Positions 1-11,993 are shown, numbered from the stretch's first letter. The stretch: DNA of 64,000 nucleotides from Favolaschia claudopus (GCA_037176885.1 JAWWNJ010000023.1:1736001-1800000), one strand, 5' to 3'. A program made the numbers and translations. Notes: generated from the letters alone by a model not told the origin.

Positions 1-626
1 ACGAAGGACTTGTAGTGAGACGCTGCTCGCGATAGGAAACTTGTAGACGCCAAAGCCTTCAAAACGAAGGTGGGTAAGAGCCGAGGGGTTGAGGGGAGAC
101 CCCACCACGATACAGTGACGGCCAGGAATCCACGGCAAGCAAGCGACACGGACCCTGGAAAGCGCGAGCGCAGACAGATCGCGTAGTAGGTTGAATATGT
201 ACTCCACCGTAGACGGGTACGGGGACAAAATGATCAGAGACGCCCACAGACGAACGGTGCGCAAAGACGCGTTGAATGCTGATATGAAGTCGATAGACCG
301 AGTACCGGGATTGAAGGACATCGAGTCGTCGTCTGCATCGTATCTAACCGATGGGTCACCGTCGACAACAATTACGGTCATGGGGCGCTCGGCGTTACGA
401 GCAATAAAATGATCGACTGAATGTTTGGTAGACCACAGATCGATACGCAACGTTTTCCAGAACGGGGGATACGAAAGAACTGCGGCGTTGAGGAAGGGGC
501 AGACGAGGGCAAGACAGCCTCTAGTACGACAAAAGCGTACAGAGCCCGGAGCCGCATCTTGCAGAAGGAGGTCAAAGACGAGCCACCACACTTCCAGAGG
601 TACTCGGGTGGCAGACGGCGACGACT
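1..626 (-). CDS. F-box-like protein, partial (runs off left edge)
   Basis: An open frame runs without a stop from about 626 down to base 1 on the minus strand. It opens with an F-box-like stretch: VPLEVWWLVFDLLLQD near the start, then a helical segment ending in PPFWKTLRIDLW. A spacing typical of agaricomycete F-box/LRR proteins follows. These proteins usually act as substrate receptors of SCF ubiquitin ligases. A splice acceptor (ttgacag) lies just upstream at 627-633, so a short 5' exon is missing from this model. One candidate initiator ATG at 1127 opens a serine/threonine-rich stretch like the N-terminus of the next F-box gene, but the joins are not resolved. The C-terminus lies outside the window. 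The target substrate cannot be inferred. Confidence 0.6.
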
Positions 627-1404
627 CTGTCAAGTAGTACCAGTAAGTAAACTGATGTTCCAGACAAGAGTTCAAACCAACCAGCAAACAATAAAGAAGA
701 AGTCCTGAGATCAATAAGGCACTGCCTTTTGAGAGAAATCTACGAAACGACGGCGTGAGATGGAGAATGGGCTAGAGACAGTCATGCGTACCAAGTTAAG
801 AGGAATTTTGCCAAGCCTACTTGCAATATGATCACGCAAAACTTGACTAACAACCGCAGAAATGTCCGCAGCCAAGGTTTTGAAGGCATTTTCGACTTCA
901 TTTCGTAAGGCGCTACGCAACGGACTGACATTAACACAATAAATCTACGGCCTTGATCACAGATAACCTACTCTTGCATCCAAGCACGCAGAGCGAGTCG
1001 TCTTCGTGAAACAAGCAAAATCAGAAGTCGGCAGACAATCACAAACTGAAAATGCGAACTCGGAAGAGCTAAATGACGCCCACATAACATCCAGATGCAC
1101 ACTGGACGACGTGGTAAGGGTAGACATCAAAGAAAATAAGTCCCCAGGTAACGGAGAAACCAGGATAATGAGGGAAAGTAGAAGGAGATATAAGACCAAA
1201 TCAGGCGTGCGCAAATAAGAAACAACAATTTTGAATTTAGTGCAGATTACATTGCAAAGAACGGGGTAAGGAAAGCAAACATTTCTGTAGTATTAACAAG
1301 ACAGTACATGGTCAGGAGCTAAAAGCAACCATCGTAGTCGTCAAGTCGGCCTATCGCAATGAATAAGAGCTACTACATGCTGGTTAAAGAATCAACGAGA
1401 AAGA
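627..1404. other. Intergenic / unresolved 5' region of the left F-box gene
   Basis: No confident coding exon is visible here. Minus-strand open stretches at 957-1214 and 711-920 lack convincing ATG starts or family motifs. One or both could be 5' exons of the F-box gene at the left edge. The 1215-1404 part looks like the 3' flank of the next minus-strand gene. Confidence 0.4.
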
Positions 1405-3117
1405 CTACAAGACGGGGTAAGGACTGTCATCCATCCAATCCACATAATCTACATGTTCTCCCACCACGACCGTATCACCCTTCAACCGACAAACGGAAAG
1501 CGTAGAAGGAGGCAGCGTTTCGTCGACCCCAGGCACCACCAAGCACAGCTCTTGACGAAAATTTGTCCAGTGTCGAAAAGCCAGCACGTCCTGCAACAAA
1601 GGAAAGGGGAATTCATTGGTAGCAATGCACCGCAATGAAGTCGCCATGGTCGTGGCAAATAAAGCGGAGTGATGGAGGCAGTCCACAAACGTAGGGGACG
1701 AGGGACGCGCATCTAATTTATCCAAACGGGACATGGAACGAAGCAAGACCTCGAGGGGTAAGTACGAGGAGAAGTTGACCGCTAGACGAAGGACAGTGAT
1801 CTGGAGAAGGAGATGACCCGCATGTAGAACTAGATGTCTGAGGACCACCTCGTCCGATACAGCCAAGGACATGTGCTCGAGTAGGGGCGCCTTGAGGGAA
1901 GAAACGATGAACACGGTACGTCGCATGTTGACCGAAAGATCCAGTCGCCTAAGGTGGGGAAGACTGACGGTGCCGCCGACATACGGCGAACCACGATCTG
2001 CTGTAGGAGGGGGAGCTGCGTCCACGTAATGGATGGCCAAAAAGACCAAATTGGTACAAGAACGCAAGAAGTCGTGGAGGAGCTTCAACCGAGGAATCAC
2101 AATATGATTCATACGAGCCAAACGAACGACAGTGAGTGTGGAAGCAATCTGAGTCCATGCCCACGAGGGGAAGCCGTGGGTGAAGGACACGCGTGATATA
2201 AGGGGCAACTGACCGCCCGCTAGGAACGGGACGGCGGCACCGGGGACGGAGGGGGAAAATGGGACCATGGGGAGAGCAAGGTCAAATCGAGCGGTGACCA
2301 ACATAGGCAACAAGCAAGTCTTGAGACGACCCATCAAATGCAAACAAGTATCGGCGTGAGCTGCTCGAACCAGCAATTCCCGACAACGCGGAAAAACGGG
2401 CAATATTTCTGGAAGAACGCGATCCAAAAATTCGCGCATCGGACGTCCCTGGAGCCTACAATCCAATTCCAAGGTCAAAGGCGTCGCGGCCGATTTGGTA
2501 AGAGCGTCTCGAAGAAACACGAGCGAAGTGGTGTGGTCGACAACTATGTAAGACCAGGATTGAGGATCACTGTCGATAACAGCGGCCCAGAAGTGACAAG
2601 CAGAGCCGACAACCTTGCGACGATACGACGGGTCCCGAATGAAAAAGCGAGGACCGAGAAAGGAAAAACGCAGCGCCCGAGCAAGTACTTCTGCAGGGAG
2701 GACGTGCACAGGGGTGATCACAGCTTCAGGCGGGGTTTTTGTCGGCGCCGAACACGGTGAGTCTAAACAAAGGTAAGGATTAATACAGGCAAGACAAAAA
2801 ACCAATAAGAACGTAGACACCTGGCGCACATGCAACAAAGCCAGTAGCAGCCTCGAGAGAATCATCAACTGCGATAGACGCTTGGGAAACAGTAAGTAAA
2901 CAAATGATACAGCCAAGCCAACAGATACCTGGCAGCGAACCAACGAACGCACATATTCTCTTTCTCCCGATATCGAACGGAGTGCGGTCAATAGAGGACG
3001 AAGAAGCGGGAACCACAACAACTGAATTCGCTGGATCCGAAGGCACAGACGAGCCTAAAGCAAAGTGAGAAAAAACCCACAAAACGAAGCAAAGAAAATA
3101 CCGGGAGACGCAGACAT
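1405..3117 (-). CDS. F-box-like/LRR protein
   Basis: The start is an ATG at 3117-3115, giving MSASPG, followed by a 47-base intron (3055-3101). Exon 2 begins GSSVPSDPANS, and a second intron (2763-2820) joins in phase to the long last exon. A further 48-base in-frame intron inside exon 2 is possible. The last exon carries the F-box-like helix set (VHVLPAEVLARALRFSF, then PQSWSYIVVD), followed by hydrophobic LRR-like repeats to the stop at 1405-1407. The presumed role is substrate adaptor of an SCF E3 ligase; the substrate is unknown. The naive long frame starts at a TTG inside non-coding sequence and should not be used. It is tail-to-tail with nothing recognisable and head-to-head with the F-box gene at 3406. 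Confidence 0.72.
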
Positions 3118-3405
3118 GCAAGAGCAGAAAGATTAAGGGACAAAACGACTAAAGCGACGCAAAGAAATCATAATAACGTAAATACGTAGAGATCGAGATC
3201 TAGCACATGGTGGAACAGATATCAAACAGAGCAACAAATCGACCAAAAGAATAATCAGATTGACGCACAACGGAACAAGAGCAACGAGGCAAAAGACGAA
3301 GAAGATGAGGAATCAAAATATTAGAGAAGATCAGCGTTGGCGAAGGCCCGAGTAAACAAACGACTAAGTAAATCGACAGCTTGCCAGGACTCGCAACACG
3401 ACAAA

Positions 3406-4701
3406 ATGCCCAACGTCAACGACATGCTATCAGTGGACCTATTAGAGAGTATAATGGACGCTCTACTGCTGGATAACGACATAGCATGGTTCGCACGCGC
3501 GCGACAAAACGCAAAGGACACCTGCCAGTTGTGGTCCTTCATCATCAGCCATTCACCCAGGTATTGGAGAAAGCTATACATCGGGAGACCCACCAAAGCA
3601 GAGTTTATACTGTGGCAACTCGGTCGAGCGCCGCATGGTCCGCTACAGGTGCAGATTTACGGGTGCAGAGGAACGGACACCGTCACAGAGGACATAGAGG
3701 AAATGGCCAGTAAACTGGAACGATGCCTTGTTCCCGTGTTTCCCCGCGTCGAAACACTGGAGATGGAAACGACACACATCGTCGACTGGATAACGCTGGC
3801 TGCAGTAATAGGACCTTGCGAAACATATTTTCTTCGGAGCTTGACCTTCACCATCGGCACTGCGAACCCCATGCGCATCGACTGGACACAGCCAACCAGA
3901 CGACCCACGCTACCGCAGACGAAGTGGATGAACGTCCAGCGCTTGACAGGGAAAGGTATCATACCTGTATCCGGGCAGTGGAACGCGCACGCAAATCTAA
4001 CGAAGCTGGAATTAACGACCTTCAAAAGCGCAGGGATCGGAGACGTACTTGCGATGCTTCGTGGTACCAAACACCTTCACGAGCTGATACTCGACGACGT
4101 CCTCTTCTACACGTCGATACCGTCTTTCGACTTCCAAAGGGCGAGATTGACGCACTTGAAGCGTCTCCGATTCAAATGCTGGGCAAACTTGGATTGGAGC
4201 GTGTTGGGACACATCGAAGCGCCTTCGTTGGACGTGCTATGCCTGCATGTATTGGGGAGGAGCTTCGCTCACGTAGCCAGGACCTGCACACACCTTTTGG
4301 GGAGCGTACGACAATTGGACTTGTTGTTGTGGGCAACGGACGAGGAGGCGACGAATAAAATCTGGGGCGCACTCGATCAGGTCAAAACAATCGACATATC
4401 CCAATCTGGGCTGGATACGTGGGATAGCTTGCACGCTTACATGGATCGAAACGAGCATTGCTGGGCGGGGCTGGAAGAAATAAGGCTGAGGCGATACTTG
4501 ACGAAAGAAGAGGCAACGAGCATTCTTCGACATCATGCAGCAAGACGGGATCTGCGCGTGGTGGCACGCGTCGAAGGCGGAAGCGACGAGGAAAAGAGGT
4601 GGGGGGGGAACGGAATAACAGTCTTCACGTCATTGGACGACGCGACGAACACCACCACGAGGGCACACGAATATCTGTGGGACGAAGCTCAATTTAGGTA
4701 G
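3406..4701 (+). CDS. F-box-like/LRR protein, single exon
   Basis: This is a 431-residue frame starting at the ATG at 3406 (MPNVNDMLSVDLLESIMDAL). The F-box-like segment occupies roughly residues 7-60: LSVDLLESIMDALL, then TCQLWSFIISHSPRYWRKLY. Leucine-rich helix/strand repeats follow (for example LTKLELTTF, LHELILDDV, LKRLRFKCW, LDVLCLHVL). The open frame extends upstream but contains no in-frame ATG, so 3406 is preferred. It is divergent from the F-box gene at 1405-3117 and unlike it in sequence beyond the F-box. The likely role is an SCF ubiquitin-ligase receptor; the target is unknown. No intron is needed, unusual for this window. Confidence 0.75.
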   Translation: MPNVNDMLSVDLLESIMDALLLDNDIAWFARARQNAKDTCQLWSFIISHSPRYWRKLYIGRPTKAEFILWQLGRAPHGPLQVQIYGCRGTDTVTEDIEEMASKLERCLVPVFPRVETLEMETTHIVDWITLAAVIGPCETYFLRSLTFTIGTANPMRIDWTQPTRRPTLPQTKWMNVQRLTGKGIIPVSGQWNAHANLTKLELTTFKSAGIGDVLAMLRGTKHLHELILDDVLFYTSIPSFDFQRARLTHLKRLRFKCWANLDWSVLGHIEAPSLDVLCLHVLGRSFAHVARTCTHLLGSVRQLDLLLWATDEEATNKIWGALDQVKTIDISQSGLDTWDSLHAYMDRNEHCWAGLEEIRLRRYLTKEEATSILRHHAARRDLRVVARVEGGSDEEKRWGGNGITVFTSLDDATNTTTRAHEYLWDEAQFR

Positions 4702-5319
4702 AACAGAACACGGAGAAGTAGGATAAACCCACATACACGTGAAAGGGAAGCAAGTAAATATATACCACGGTGCAAGCAGTTGGAAAGAATTTGAAAGACA
4801 ACACTTGTTCAAGCGGACACGATAACAAAGGAGAAGTAAAAGCAAATGGGTTAGGAGAGACGGTGGAGCACGCAAACAACACGTAGTGTTGTGAGATTAA
4901 AGAAGGGGGACGGGACGACCGTTAAGACTCGTATTGACAGAAAAAAGGCACAACAACGACGAAACCGAAAGTCCAGAACAATAGGTGCCATTGCGCACAC
5001 AAGTCGACATGTAAGAAAGAAATAAATGACAAGATAACTTAACAAAGAGCCATCAACATAAATACAAAGGACAACAAAAGATAAATCCAAATACAGCGAA
5101 GAATCGACAGAACGGGACACGTCAGATGGGGGCTGTGTACAGATAAGTAGGGCGTCGAGGACAAACGACTTCCGAAACCCACATAAGGGAAATTAACGTA
5201 CAGGAAAGGAAGGAGACGCACCATATATGGATAAAGAATAAGTAAGATCAATACAGCCACTGATAGTAACAATAAAGTGGGGGGTCTCAAAGAAAAGAAC
5301 GAATCCCTCCTTACGTCAG

Positions 5320-5560
5320 GATTCGTAATCTCACCCCGAACATTTTTCGCATTTCCAAGGTAGGCGCCGTGACACGGTGACAGTTGGTCAAAACCAGTAA
5401 TGAGGAGTTTCAAGACTCTCAAAGATTGGGAACCCTCTTAGAGACTAGTAGGACTTGCGAGCAAGCCCCAGACACTTAGCGCCTATTCCGAGTCGGCTGA
5501 GGGAAGCTGAGGGAGGAGAGCTTCGCGGTCCAAGTCTTGGGAAGAGTTGGCATTCGCCAG
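5320..5560 (-). repeat. Dispersed repeat, copy 1
   Basis: Read on the minus strand, this stretch matches 20340-20580 on the plus strand with moderate divergence and small gaps. The best shared block includes CTGGTTTTGACCAACTGTC. Flanking matched blocks include a GGCTTGCTC..AAGTCCTA segment and a GGAAA..CGAAAAA.TGT segment. No terminal repeats or coding frame were seen, so the element type is unknown; an old solo LTR, MITE or duplicated regulatory block are all possible. Confidence 0.6.
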
Positions 5561-5710
5561 ACACGAAAATTTGTCGACACATAGAGCAGTAAATATTCGT
5601 AGAGGTACAGAGACTGCAGTGCTCTCAGCTCTGCTCGAGCCTCAACAACTGAGCAAGGTCTTGTGGTGGGTGTTGACAATGAGCAGTGGTTCGCCGCGGC
5701 ACCCTGAAAC

Positions 5711-5723
5711 GTCACGACGTGAC
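5711..5723. promoter_or_regulatory. Palindrome GTCACGACGTGAC with neighbouring half sites
   Basis: GTCACGACGTGAC is a perfect 6-1-6 palindrome. A further GTCACG follows within 20 bases, so bZIP- or bHLH-like half sites cluster here. It is about 800 bases upstream of the GMC oxidase start. Any regulatory role is inference only. Confidence 0.2.
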
Positions 5724-6520
5724 ATTTCCCGTCACGTCTCGACTCGCAACTCGCCCACTCTTGCGCACACTCGATTTGCGAGCACGACGAAGTACCAGCC
5801 GAATGCTCTATACACATCTTTTTCCAAAAACCGAAGAGCCGGCCGTCCACAATGCGTATAAACTACAGCTTGAACTCCCCCAATCGGGCTGCCAGTGGCA
5901 CTCTCGTTTCTAATGCTGCGTCTTCTGTTGGTTTTCTGTGATTTCGCGGCGTACCTATCTTGAGGAGCCTGAGGATCAGCCTTCCGGCGATCGCGATTGT
6001 TCCGTTTCGATGCTATGAGAAAAGACTTTGGCAACATATCAACACTGGAACCCCCAACTTGACTTCGAATGAAGAGCGAGACACCCGAGAGGGCCACTTT
6101 TGGGGGCCTCTTTGACCAGTAGTCTCTCATGTTTCACATCCACTTCGGACGGTTCATTGATACTTTATTCTAACTCATGCACAGTCCGCCAGGCTCGCTA
6201 TGTTTCTTTCTTGAGCGATTATGATGCTGAACTATTACAGTGTCGAGCGTGCCGCCTTTGATTTGCGCTTCTGATTCAATCCCTTTCAATGGACCCGAAG
6301 GGTGCGGATTCAAGTCTGTATTGCGTCCGCAAACAATTGCGGATATCTCAGAAGGATAGTAATTGAACACCATGTCAAGGGATTACGGCTTTCCTGCTGA
6401 AGACGGGATGAGGCCCTGGGTGCCAGATACGGCGTAAATAGAAATTAAGTCAAGTCAAGGGACGGGAGTATCCATCCCCACTGTACCCAGGCTTTCCTTC
6501 AGCGTTGTCTCCTGCTCTCC

Positions 6521-9195
6521 ATGTCCCAGCTAATTGCAACCTACGACATCGTCTTCGCAGGAGGTGGAACGACGGCATGCGTCGTCGCTGGCCGTTTGGC
6601 AGCGGCAGATCCGAGTCTCAAAATCCTGGTGCGTCGGGCTGTCTTTCTACTTTTCTGGGACCGTTAAGGCTACTCCAGATCATTGAAGCCGGAAAACACA
6701 CCAAAGACATTCCATCGTATACTCAACCTGCAAGATATCTGCGCAATTTGAGCAGTGGTGGCGAAATGTTTACTTTCCATCTGGCGAAACCGAGCAAGGC
6801 ATTAGACGGTCGACCCTGTGTCATTCCTTCGGGAAAGGGCGTCGGAGGCGGAAGTTGCGTTAATTGTGGGTCTAGATGCACTACACACTGCTACAGCCGA
6901 CATCGCCGACCATGTATTTTCAGTTTTGATGTACACCCGCGCCTCCCCGTCTGACTACGACGACTGGGAGAACCTCTCCAACCCTGGTTGGGGCTCGAAA
7001 GATCTCATTCCGCTTGCAAATAAGGTACTGTACTTGGCTCTGGCTTGCGAAAAAACTGCTTGCTTGAGCTCTGCTTCCCTTGCCAGGCCGAAACTTACGA
7101 ACCCAGTGCTAAAAACCATGGCACTTGCGGTCCCATCAAGGTCACAAACACAATGCAAACCGAGATTGCCAAACACTTTCTTGCGGTCGGTGCGGCGCGC
7201 GACAAGGAACGTTCCTCCATAGACGACACAAACGACTTTTCAGCTACATCTGTCAACGTCTACAGCGTCCGTCCACTTTCTTTTCACCTCGTACATATCC
7301 GTTTGCTGATAGCGTGATGTGTTTTTCAGCCGTGGGCTAGGTGAGGGTGCATTTCATCGCGTCATGTAGGTTTTTCACAAGGTGCTCCAGATACGTGGCA
7401 ATCGACACGGGACGGCGCTCCGATGCTGCACAGTACTACATCTATAACCAAGCGCACAACAAGAATCTTGAAATCTTGGTTCATTCCCGTGTAAAGCGGG
7501 TTATATTCGAGTGCGAATGCCTTTGAAATTTGCTGATGATTTCATTGATAAATCTTTTTGTTCGCTAGGGGCGATCGTGCAGTTGGCGTGGAATACATCA
7601 GCCATGCTCCAGAGACTGCAGATAAGAACGCCATCGTCGCCGTCCGTGCCTCGCGGCTAGTTGTGGTGTGCGGTGGCGCCTTCGGGTCTCCCGCTATCCT
7701 CGAACGGTGAGCGAGGTCCGTTATCTCCAAGCACGTTTCGTGACGGACGAGATCCATAGCTCTGGGATCGGTGCCTCGAAAGTTCTCCAAGCGCACGACA
7801 TCCCCCAGGTCGTCGACCTCCCAGGCGTCGGCGAAAACTACAATGGTTACAATCGATGCTCACCTGTCCTCCTCCTCGACTTACCCTTTCTTTTCGCAGA
7901 TCATAACGTTGCGTTCCTCCCGTACCGTACCACTGACGCGGAGAACACCATGGACGACATCTGGCACGGATCTGATGAAGTCGTCAAAGGTATTCTTCCA
8001 ACTCATCATGATCATACGTATGCCATATCATTGCTCTCTGACTATCTCCATCAGCCTTCGAAGACCGCTGGCTTAGTGACACCCAAGACAAAGGCAACAT
8101 GGCGCACAAGTGCGTTCTTCCAAGTCATTCTTCCTGTATATGCACCAACTCAAACTCGACTTTGCAGTGGAATCGAGGCGGGAATTAAGCTCCGTCCTAC
8201 CGCGACCGACCTCAAAGTTCTCGGACCCACATTCACCAATCGCTGGAACGAATTCTTCGCTAACCGACGTGATAAACCCGTCGTTTGTGTTGTGCCGGTC
8301 TCGGGGTACGCCGGTGCAAATGCGCTGGCGAAAGGAAGATTTTACATGATCGGATATTATTCGGTATGTATTATGTCCCTTTTCACTTTGCGGTCCGCGC
8401 CAATGATCTCTTTTTCGACATGATGGCTGACAGGACTACCCTGCATCGACTGGCCGTACGCACATTCAGTCGACAGACCCGTACGCGCCCCTGGATGTAG
8501 AGCCTGGGTTCTTAGACAAGTTTCGTCGTTTATAAAAACACAGCAGAGTGACATAGTCTGATCTATTACTTGCGACCCAGAACTGAAGACCTCGCCGTCC
8601 TGCGATGGGCGTACAAGTGGTCTCGGGAGATGAGCCGACGTATGGAGTCCTATCGAGGGGAATTCGCGCTCGAGCATCCGCAATTTGATGAAGGGAACGC
8701 TGCTGCGTGTGGGCTGGCGGAGGGGCCGGTGGGGATTGATGCGCCGGATATTGTGTATGTTGTCCAGATCGTCTGCTGCTTTCTGTCGTTGACGGGGGGT
8801 AGGTATTCGAAAGCGGATGACGAGGCGATTGATAAGTTTCATCGTGCGACTGGTATGTAGGCTGCAGACATCTGTTCTTCCTTTCGAGTGTAGTCCTGAT
8901 CATGACGCAGTCGCAACCACCTGGCATTCGGTACGATACCATATCCTTTCTTTCTCCTTTTCCAAATTTCTTTGTTAACGCTCATCTTCAGCTGGGAACC
9001 TGCGCCATGAAACCCCGCGATCAAGGCGGCGTCGTCGACGCGCGTTTGAATGTGTATGGGGTCAAGAATCTGAAGGTCGCGGATATGAGTATAGCGCCAA
9101 CGAATGTGGGCAGTAATACGTATAACTCGGCGTTGGTGATTGGGGAGAAGGCGGTGGTGATTATTGCGGAGGAGTTGGGGATTGAGGGGATGTAG
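6521..9195 (+). CDS. GMC oxidoreductase, alcohol (methanol) oxidase-like, copy 1
   Basis: This is an FAD-dependent alcohol oxidase of the methanol-oxidase branch of the GMC family, which oxidises short primary alcohols to aldehydes and releases H2O2, usually in peroxisomes or at the hyphal surface. The ATG at 6521 gives MSQLIATYDIVFAGGGTTAC, with the dinucleotide-binding GGGTTACVVAGRL near residues 14-26. Later exons give GKGVGGGSCVN, LMYTRASPSDYDDW, DTGRRSDAA, DLPGVGENYN, ALAKGRFYM, the active-site His in TTWHS|LGTC, and NVGSNTYNSALVIGEK near the C-terminus, with the stop at 9193-9195. About 15 exons, including an 11-base exon (7330-7340), splice in frame throughout, so the copy looks intact at roughly 630 residues. 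A close paralogue lies inverted at 21902-24658. Substrate specificity cannot be read from sequence. Confidence 0.88.
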
Positions 9196-10321
9196 GCATT
9201 CTATGCGGGAAGGTGAGGAAGGAGACGACTGGGCTTGGGGAGCGATGAATCAATGTAAGTATTGTATGTTCGTATGCGCATATGTAGGGTTTTTCCCGCG
9301 CATTTATGTTCGTAAGACTTGCATTGGTTCTGCGTTTGTTACCCTGCGTAAAAGCATACACAAGTCGCGGAGCAGGTTCAGAGTGATTGCGCAATCCATA
9401 GTTATGTAAGATCTACACTGTTTGTAGGACCGCATCTTTGCAGGAGAGGACAGCAATGCGTCGTCGCTGACCGTTTGCTGGCTGCTGATCCCGGGCCTCG
9501 AAATTCTGGTCCCGAGCCGTTTGACAAGAAAAAATATAGAAAAAGTCGGTGGCAGAACCGCCTAAGGAGAGACCAGCATAGAATACCCGTGTCTCCGAAA
9601 CCTGAGTACGCCTTGTTTGGGCGCGGCGAGCTTGTCGAAGAGTTTCGTAACAATTTGAACGGTCGGTCTTCCGCAACATGAGAACGGGTCAGTGAGAGCG
9701 TATAGAAGAGCAGCCAATGAGATTGAAACGCCACGTGTGCCTCAGTGCTTGAATCTTCACCTCCAGTCGGGTTAGAAATGGCCATTGGCGGATTCAGACA
9801 CCGACCAATATCGTGCTCTACTTCAACAGTATGGGTGCGTGGAATGAAGCGCAGGGGTCTCCTCGAGCAATGTCTTCGAAGCTGAATGGTCTTCAGCAGG
9901 CCTGAGTAGTCGTTTCTCGAAATCCAGAGCTTGTGTGCAAGGTGAGTCCTACTGCAAAAGCCCTTGCACGTCATCCCAGCTGGTACACATCGTCAGTAGC
10001 AGCACAGCCAGCGTCGTGGACGATGTCCGTGGGTTTCAATTTCAATTTTGGGCGTCAACAGGTGACTCTCTGATTGAACCAATTGGAAAAAAAGACCAAA
10101 AACAGCAAAGAAGTTTCCTCTTCGAGCGACCAACTTGGATGAGCAAAATGTCGAGCAGTAGGGCGAGGAACGCGTATAAACTTGCGCGTAAGACATCGGG
10201 GACCAGAGAAAGAAACGAGCAGCACGGGATTGGAGGACGCTTAGCTAAGACGGCCCGAGTCAGCCCGTCAACGAACTCTAAAATCGCGAGATTCGGTAAC
10301 ATTCTTTTGCCTTCTTCCTCC
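9196..10321. other. Intergenic region with a GMC exon relic
   Basis: The stretch holds the 3' flank of the GMC oxidase, a degenerate copy of its first exon (listed separately), and the promoter of cytochrome c peroxidase. Open frames here lack ATG starts or recognisable content. Confidence 0.6.
9424..9512 (+). pseudogene. Relic of GMC oxidase first exon
   Basis: About 90 bases align with 6543-6630, the exon encoding the FAD-binding loop of the upstream GMC oxidase. Shared blocks include TTTGCAGGAG/CTTCGCAGGAG, TGCGTCGTCGCTG, CCGTTTG and the exon end AAATTCTGGT. Small gaps and substitutions break the reading frame, and no later exon is recognisable downstream. It is best read as a decayed fragment of a third GMC copy or of a failed tandem duplication. 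Confidence 0.6.
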
Positions 10322-11993
10322 ATGTCTTTCTCTGTTCTTCGTGCCTCCGTACGCAGGTCGGCCTTCAGAGCCTCTGCATCTACAAGATCCACCCAGTCCG
10401 GCGCGGTTCGAGCTGCTTTCCGCAGATATTCCACACCCCCACCAGCACCAGAGCCGGCAAAGTCCAACACTGGTCTTATCGTCGGTGTTTTGGCCGCTGT
10501 AGTGGTCGGCGGTGGGAGCTACTACTACTTTAGCCAACCAGGGGATGCCGAGACCGCACTGAGGAGCGGTATTCAAGCTGCAAAGGCCAAAACCAACTTT
10601 ACTCCAACCCAGGCGGATTATCAAAAAGTGGCTAGCATTTTCGTTCTGTTCCACGATATTCAACATTTGTAGGTCTACAATAAAATTGCGGAGCTTCTTG
10701 ACGAGGCCGGCGACTACGATGGTAACTTATGAATGCATTCGAGTAGCGCCAGTACTGATAAGGGTTTAGATGGTTCCTATGGCCCTGTAATTCTGCGTCT
10801 TGCGTGGCATGCATCTGGCACGTACGACGCCGCCAGCAACAGTGGCGGAAGGTAGGCCATTCATCGCTGCGAACGACAAGTAATCATTCAAGGATCTAGC
10901 AACTATGCTACAATGCGTTTCCAGCCAGAGTCTCTTCACGGCGCCAACAACGGTCTTAATATAGCTCGCGATCTCATGGAGAAAATTAAAGCACAATTCC
11001 CTTGGATATCGTACGGTGACCTCTGGACGCTCGGTGGCGTCGCCGCCGTGCAGGTAGGTGCTTACACCATTATTTCCCGTCAGCAGCATTTTTCGGAACG
11101 TGTTTTTGTAGGAAATGGCTGGCCCCAAAATTCCGTGGAGACCTGGACGCATCGATGGTACTGCTGACAATGTAACTCCAGACGGGCGTCTACCCGACGC
11201 GACTCAGGGTGCCGCTCACTTGCGCAACGTAAGTCATTAGCTATTTTCCGCATCTTCCTTCTTCTTCGCCACTAAGACACCTTGTTCGCTAGATTTTCGG
11301 ACGCATGGGGTAGGCCGGCGGAGCTTGCACGATGAGAAGGATATCCACTAACAATCCCGCAGCTTCAACGATCAGGAGATCGTCGCTCTCTCCGGGGCTC
11401 ACGCTCTAGGTCGCTGCCACGCTGAGCGGTAAGCAAAAAATGCATATGCTCTAACCTTACGAAAACCCATTTTTTTTTCAAGTTCCGGTTTCTCTGGCCC
11501 ATGGACGTTCTCGCCGACCACCGTGACAAATGACTACTTCAAACTTCTTTTCAGCGAAAGGTAGACTCATCTCCTCAATCTCCGTCAGTATTTACTTTTG
11601 TGCAGCTGGGTCTGGAAGAAATGGTCAGGCAACAAGCAATACGAGGATAAGACGACCAAGTCGCTCATGATGCTGCCGTGCGTGTGTCGGCTCACCCTGT
11701 TCGTGCATCCTTCTCACCCGAGTCCGACAACTTCTTAGAACCGACTACGTCGTCGTCACGGATAAAAGTTTAAAGAAGTACGCCAAGGCTTACGCAGACG
11801 ACAACGAGCTTTTCTTCAAAGAGTAGGAATTTTTCTTTCCCTCTACTCGCATACATACACGTTTGCTGATTTTATTGGTCTCCTGTAAAGTTTCTCCGCT
11901 GTCATCGCCAAGCTCTTCGAGCTCGGTGTGCCAACGCAGCAGTTTGCGACGTCTGAGCCGTGGTTCATGAAGACACTCGATGAGCAGAAGTAG
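10322..11993 (+). CDS. CCP1: Cytochrome c peroxidase, mitochondrial
   Basis: A class I haem peroxidase that reduces H2O2 with electrons from cytochrome c in the mitochondrial intermembrane space. The ATG at 10322 opens an arginine/serine-rich presequence ([20 protein letters not shown]), then a membrane anchor ([21 protein letters not shown]) like the sorting segment of yeast Ccp1. The catalytic core shows the distal Arg/Trp/His in [30 protein letters not shown], the proximal His in [14 protein letters not shown], and GPW, the position of the radical-forming Trp. It ends with [30 protein letters not shown] and [12 protein letters not shown], with the stop at 11991-11993. There are about nine short introns, one of which isolates a 17-base exon (11293-11309). 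The length of about 375 residues fits the family. Confidence 0.93.

Larger units (their letters stand above)
4702..6520. other. Intergenic region, 1.8 kb, with one dispersed repeat
   Basis: No gene is recognised. Several minus-strand open frames (4630-5422, 5732-6130) lack ATG context, family motifs and splice logic. The stretch holds the minus-strand copy of a dispersed repeat (listed separately) and a 13-base palindrome at 5711-5723. The last few hundred bases presumably form the promoter of the GMC oxidase. Confidence 0.6.

Noticed and set aside
9935..10672. Longer N-terminal extension of cytochrome c peroxidase
   Set aside because: The extension starts without ATG and lacks a targeting signal; the internal ATG at 10322 begins a proper mitochondrial presequence.
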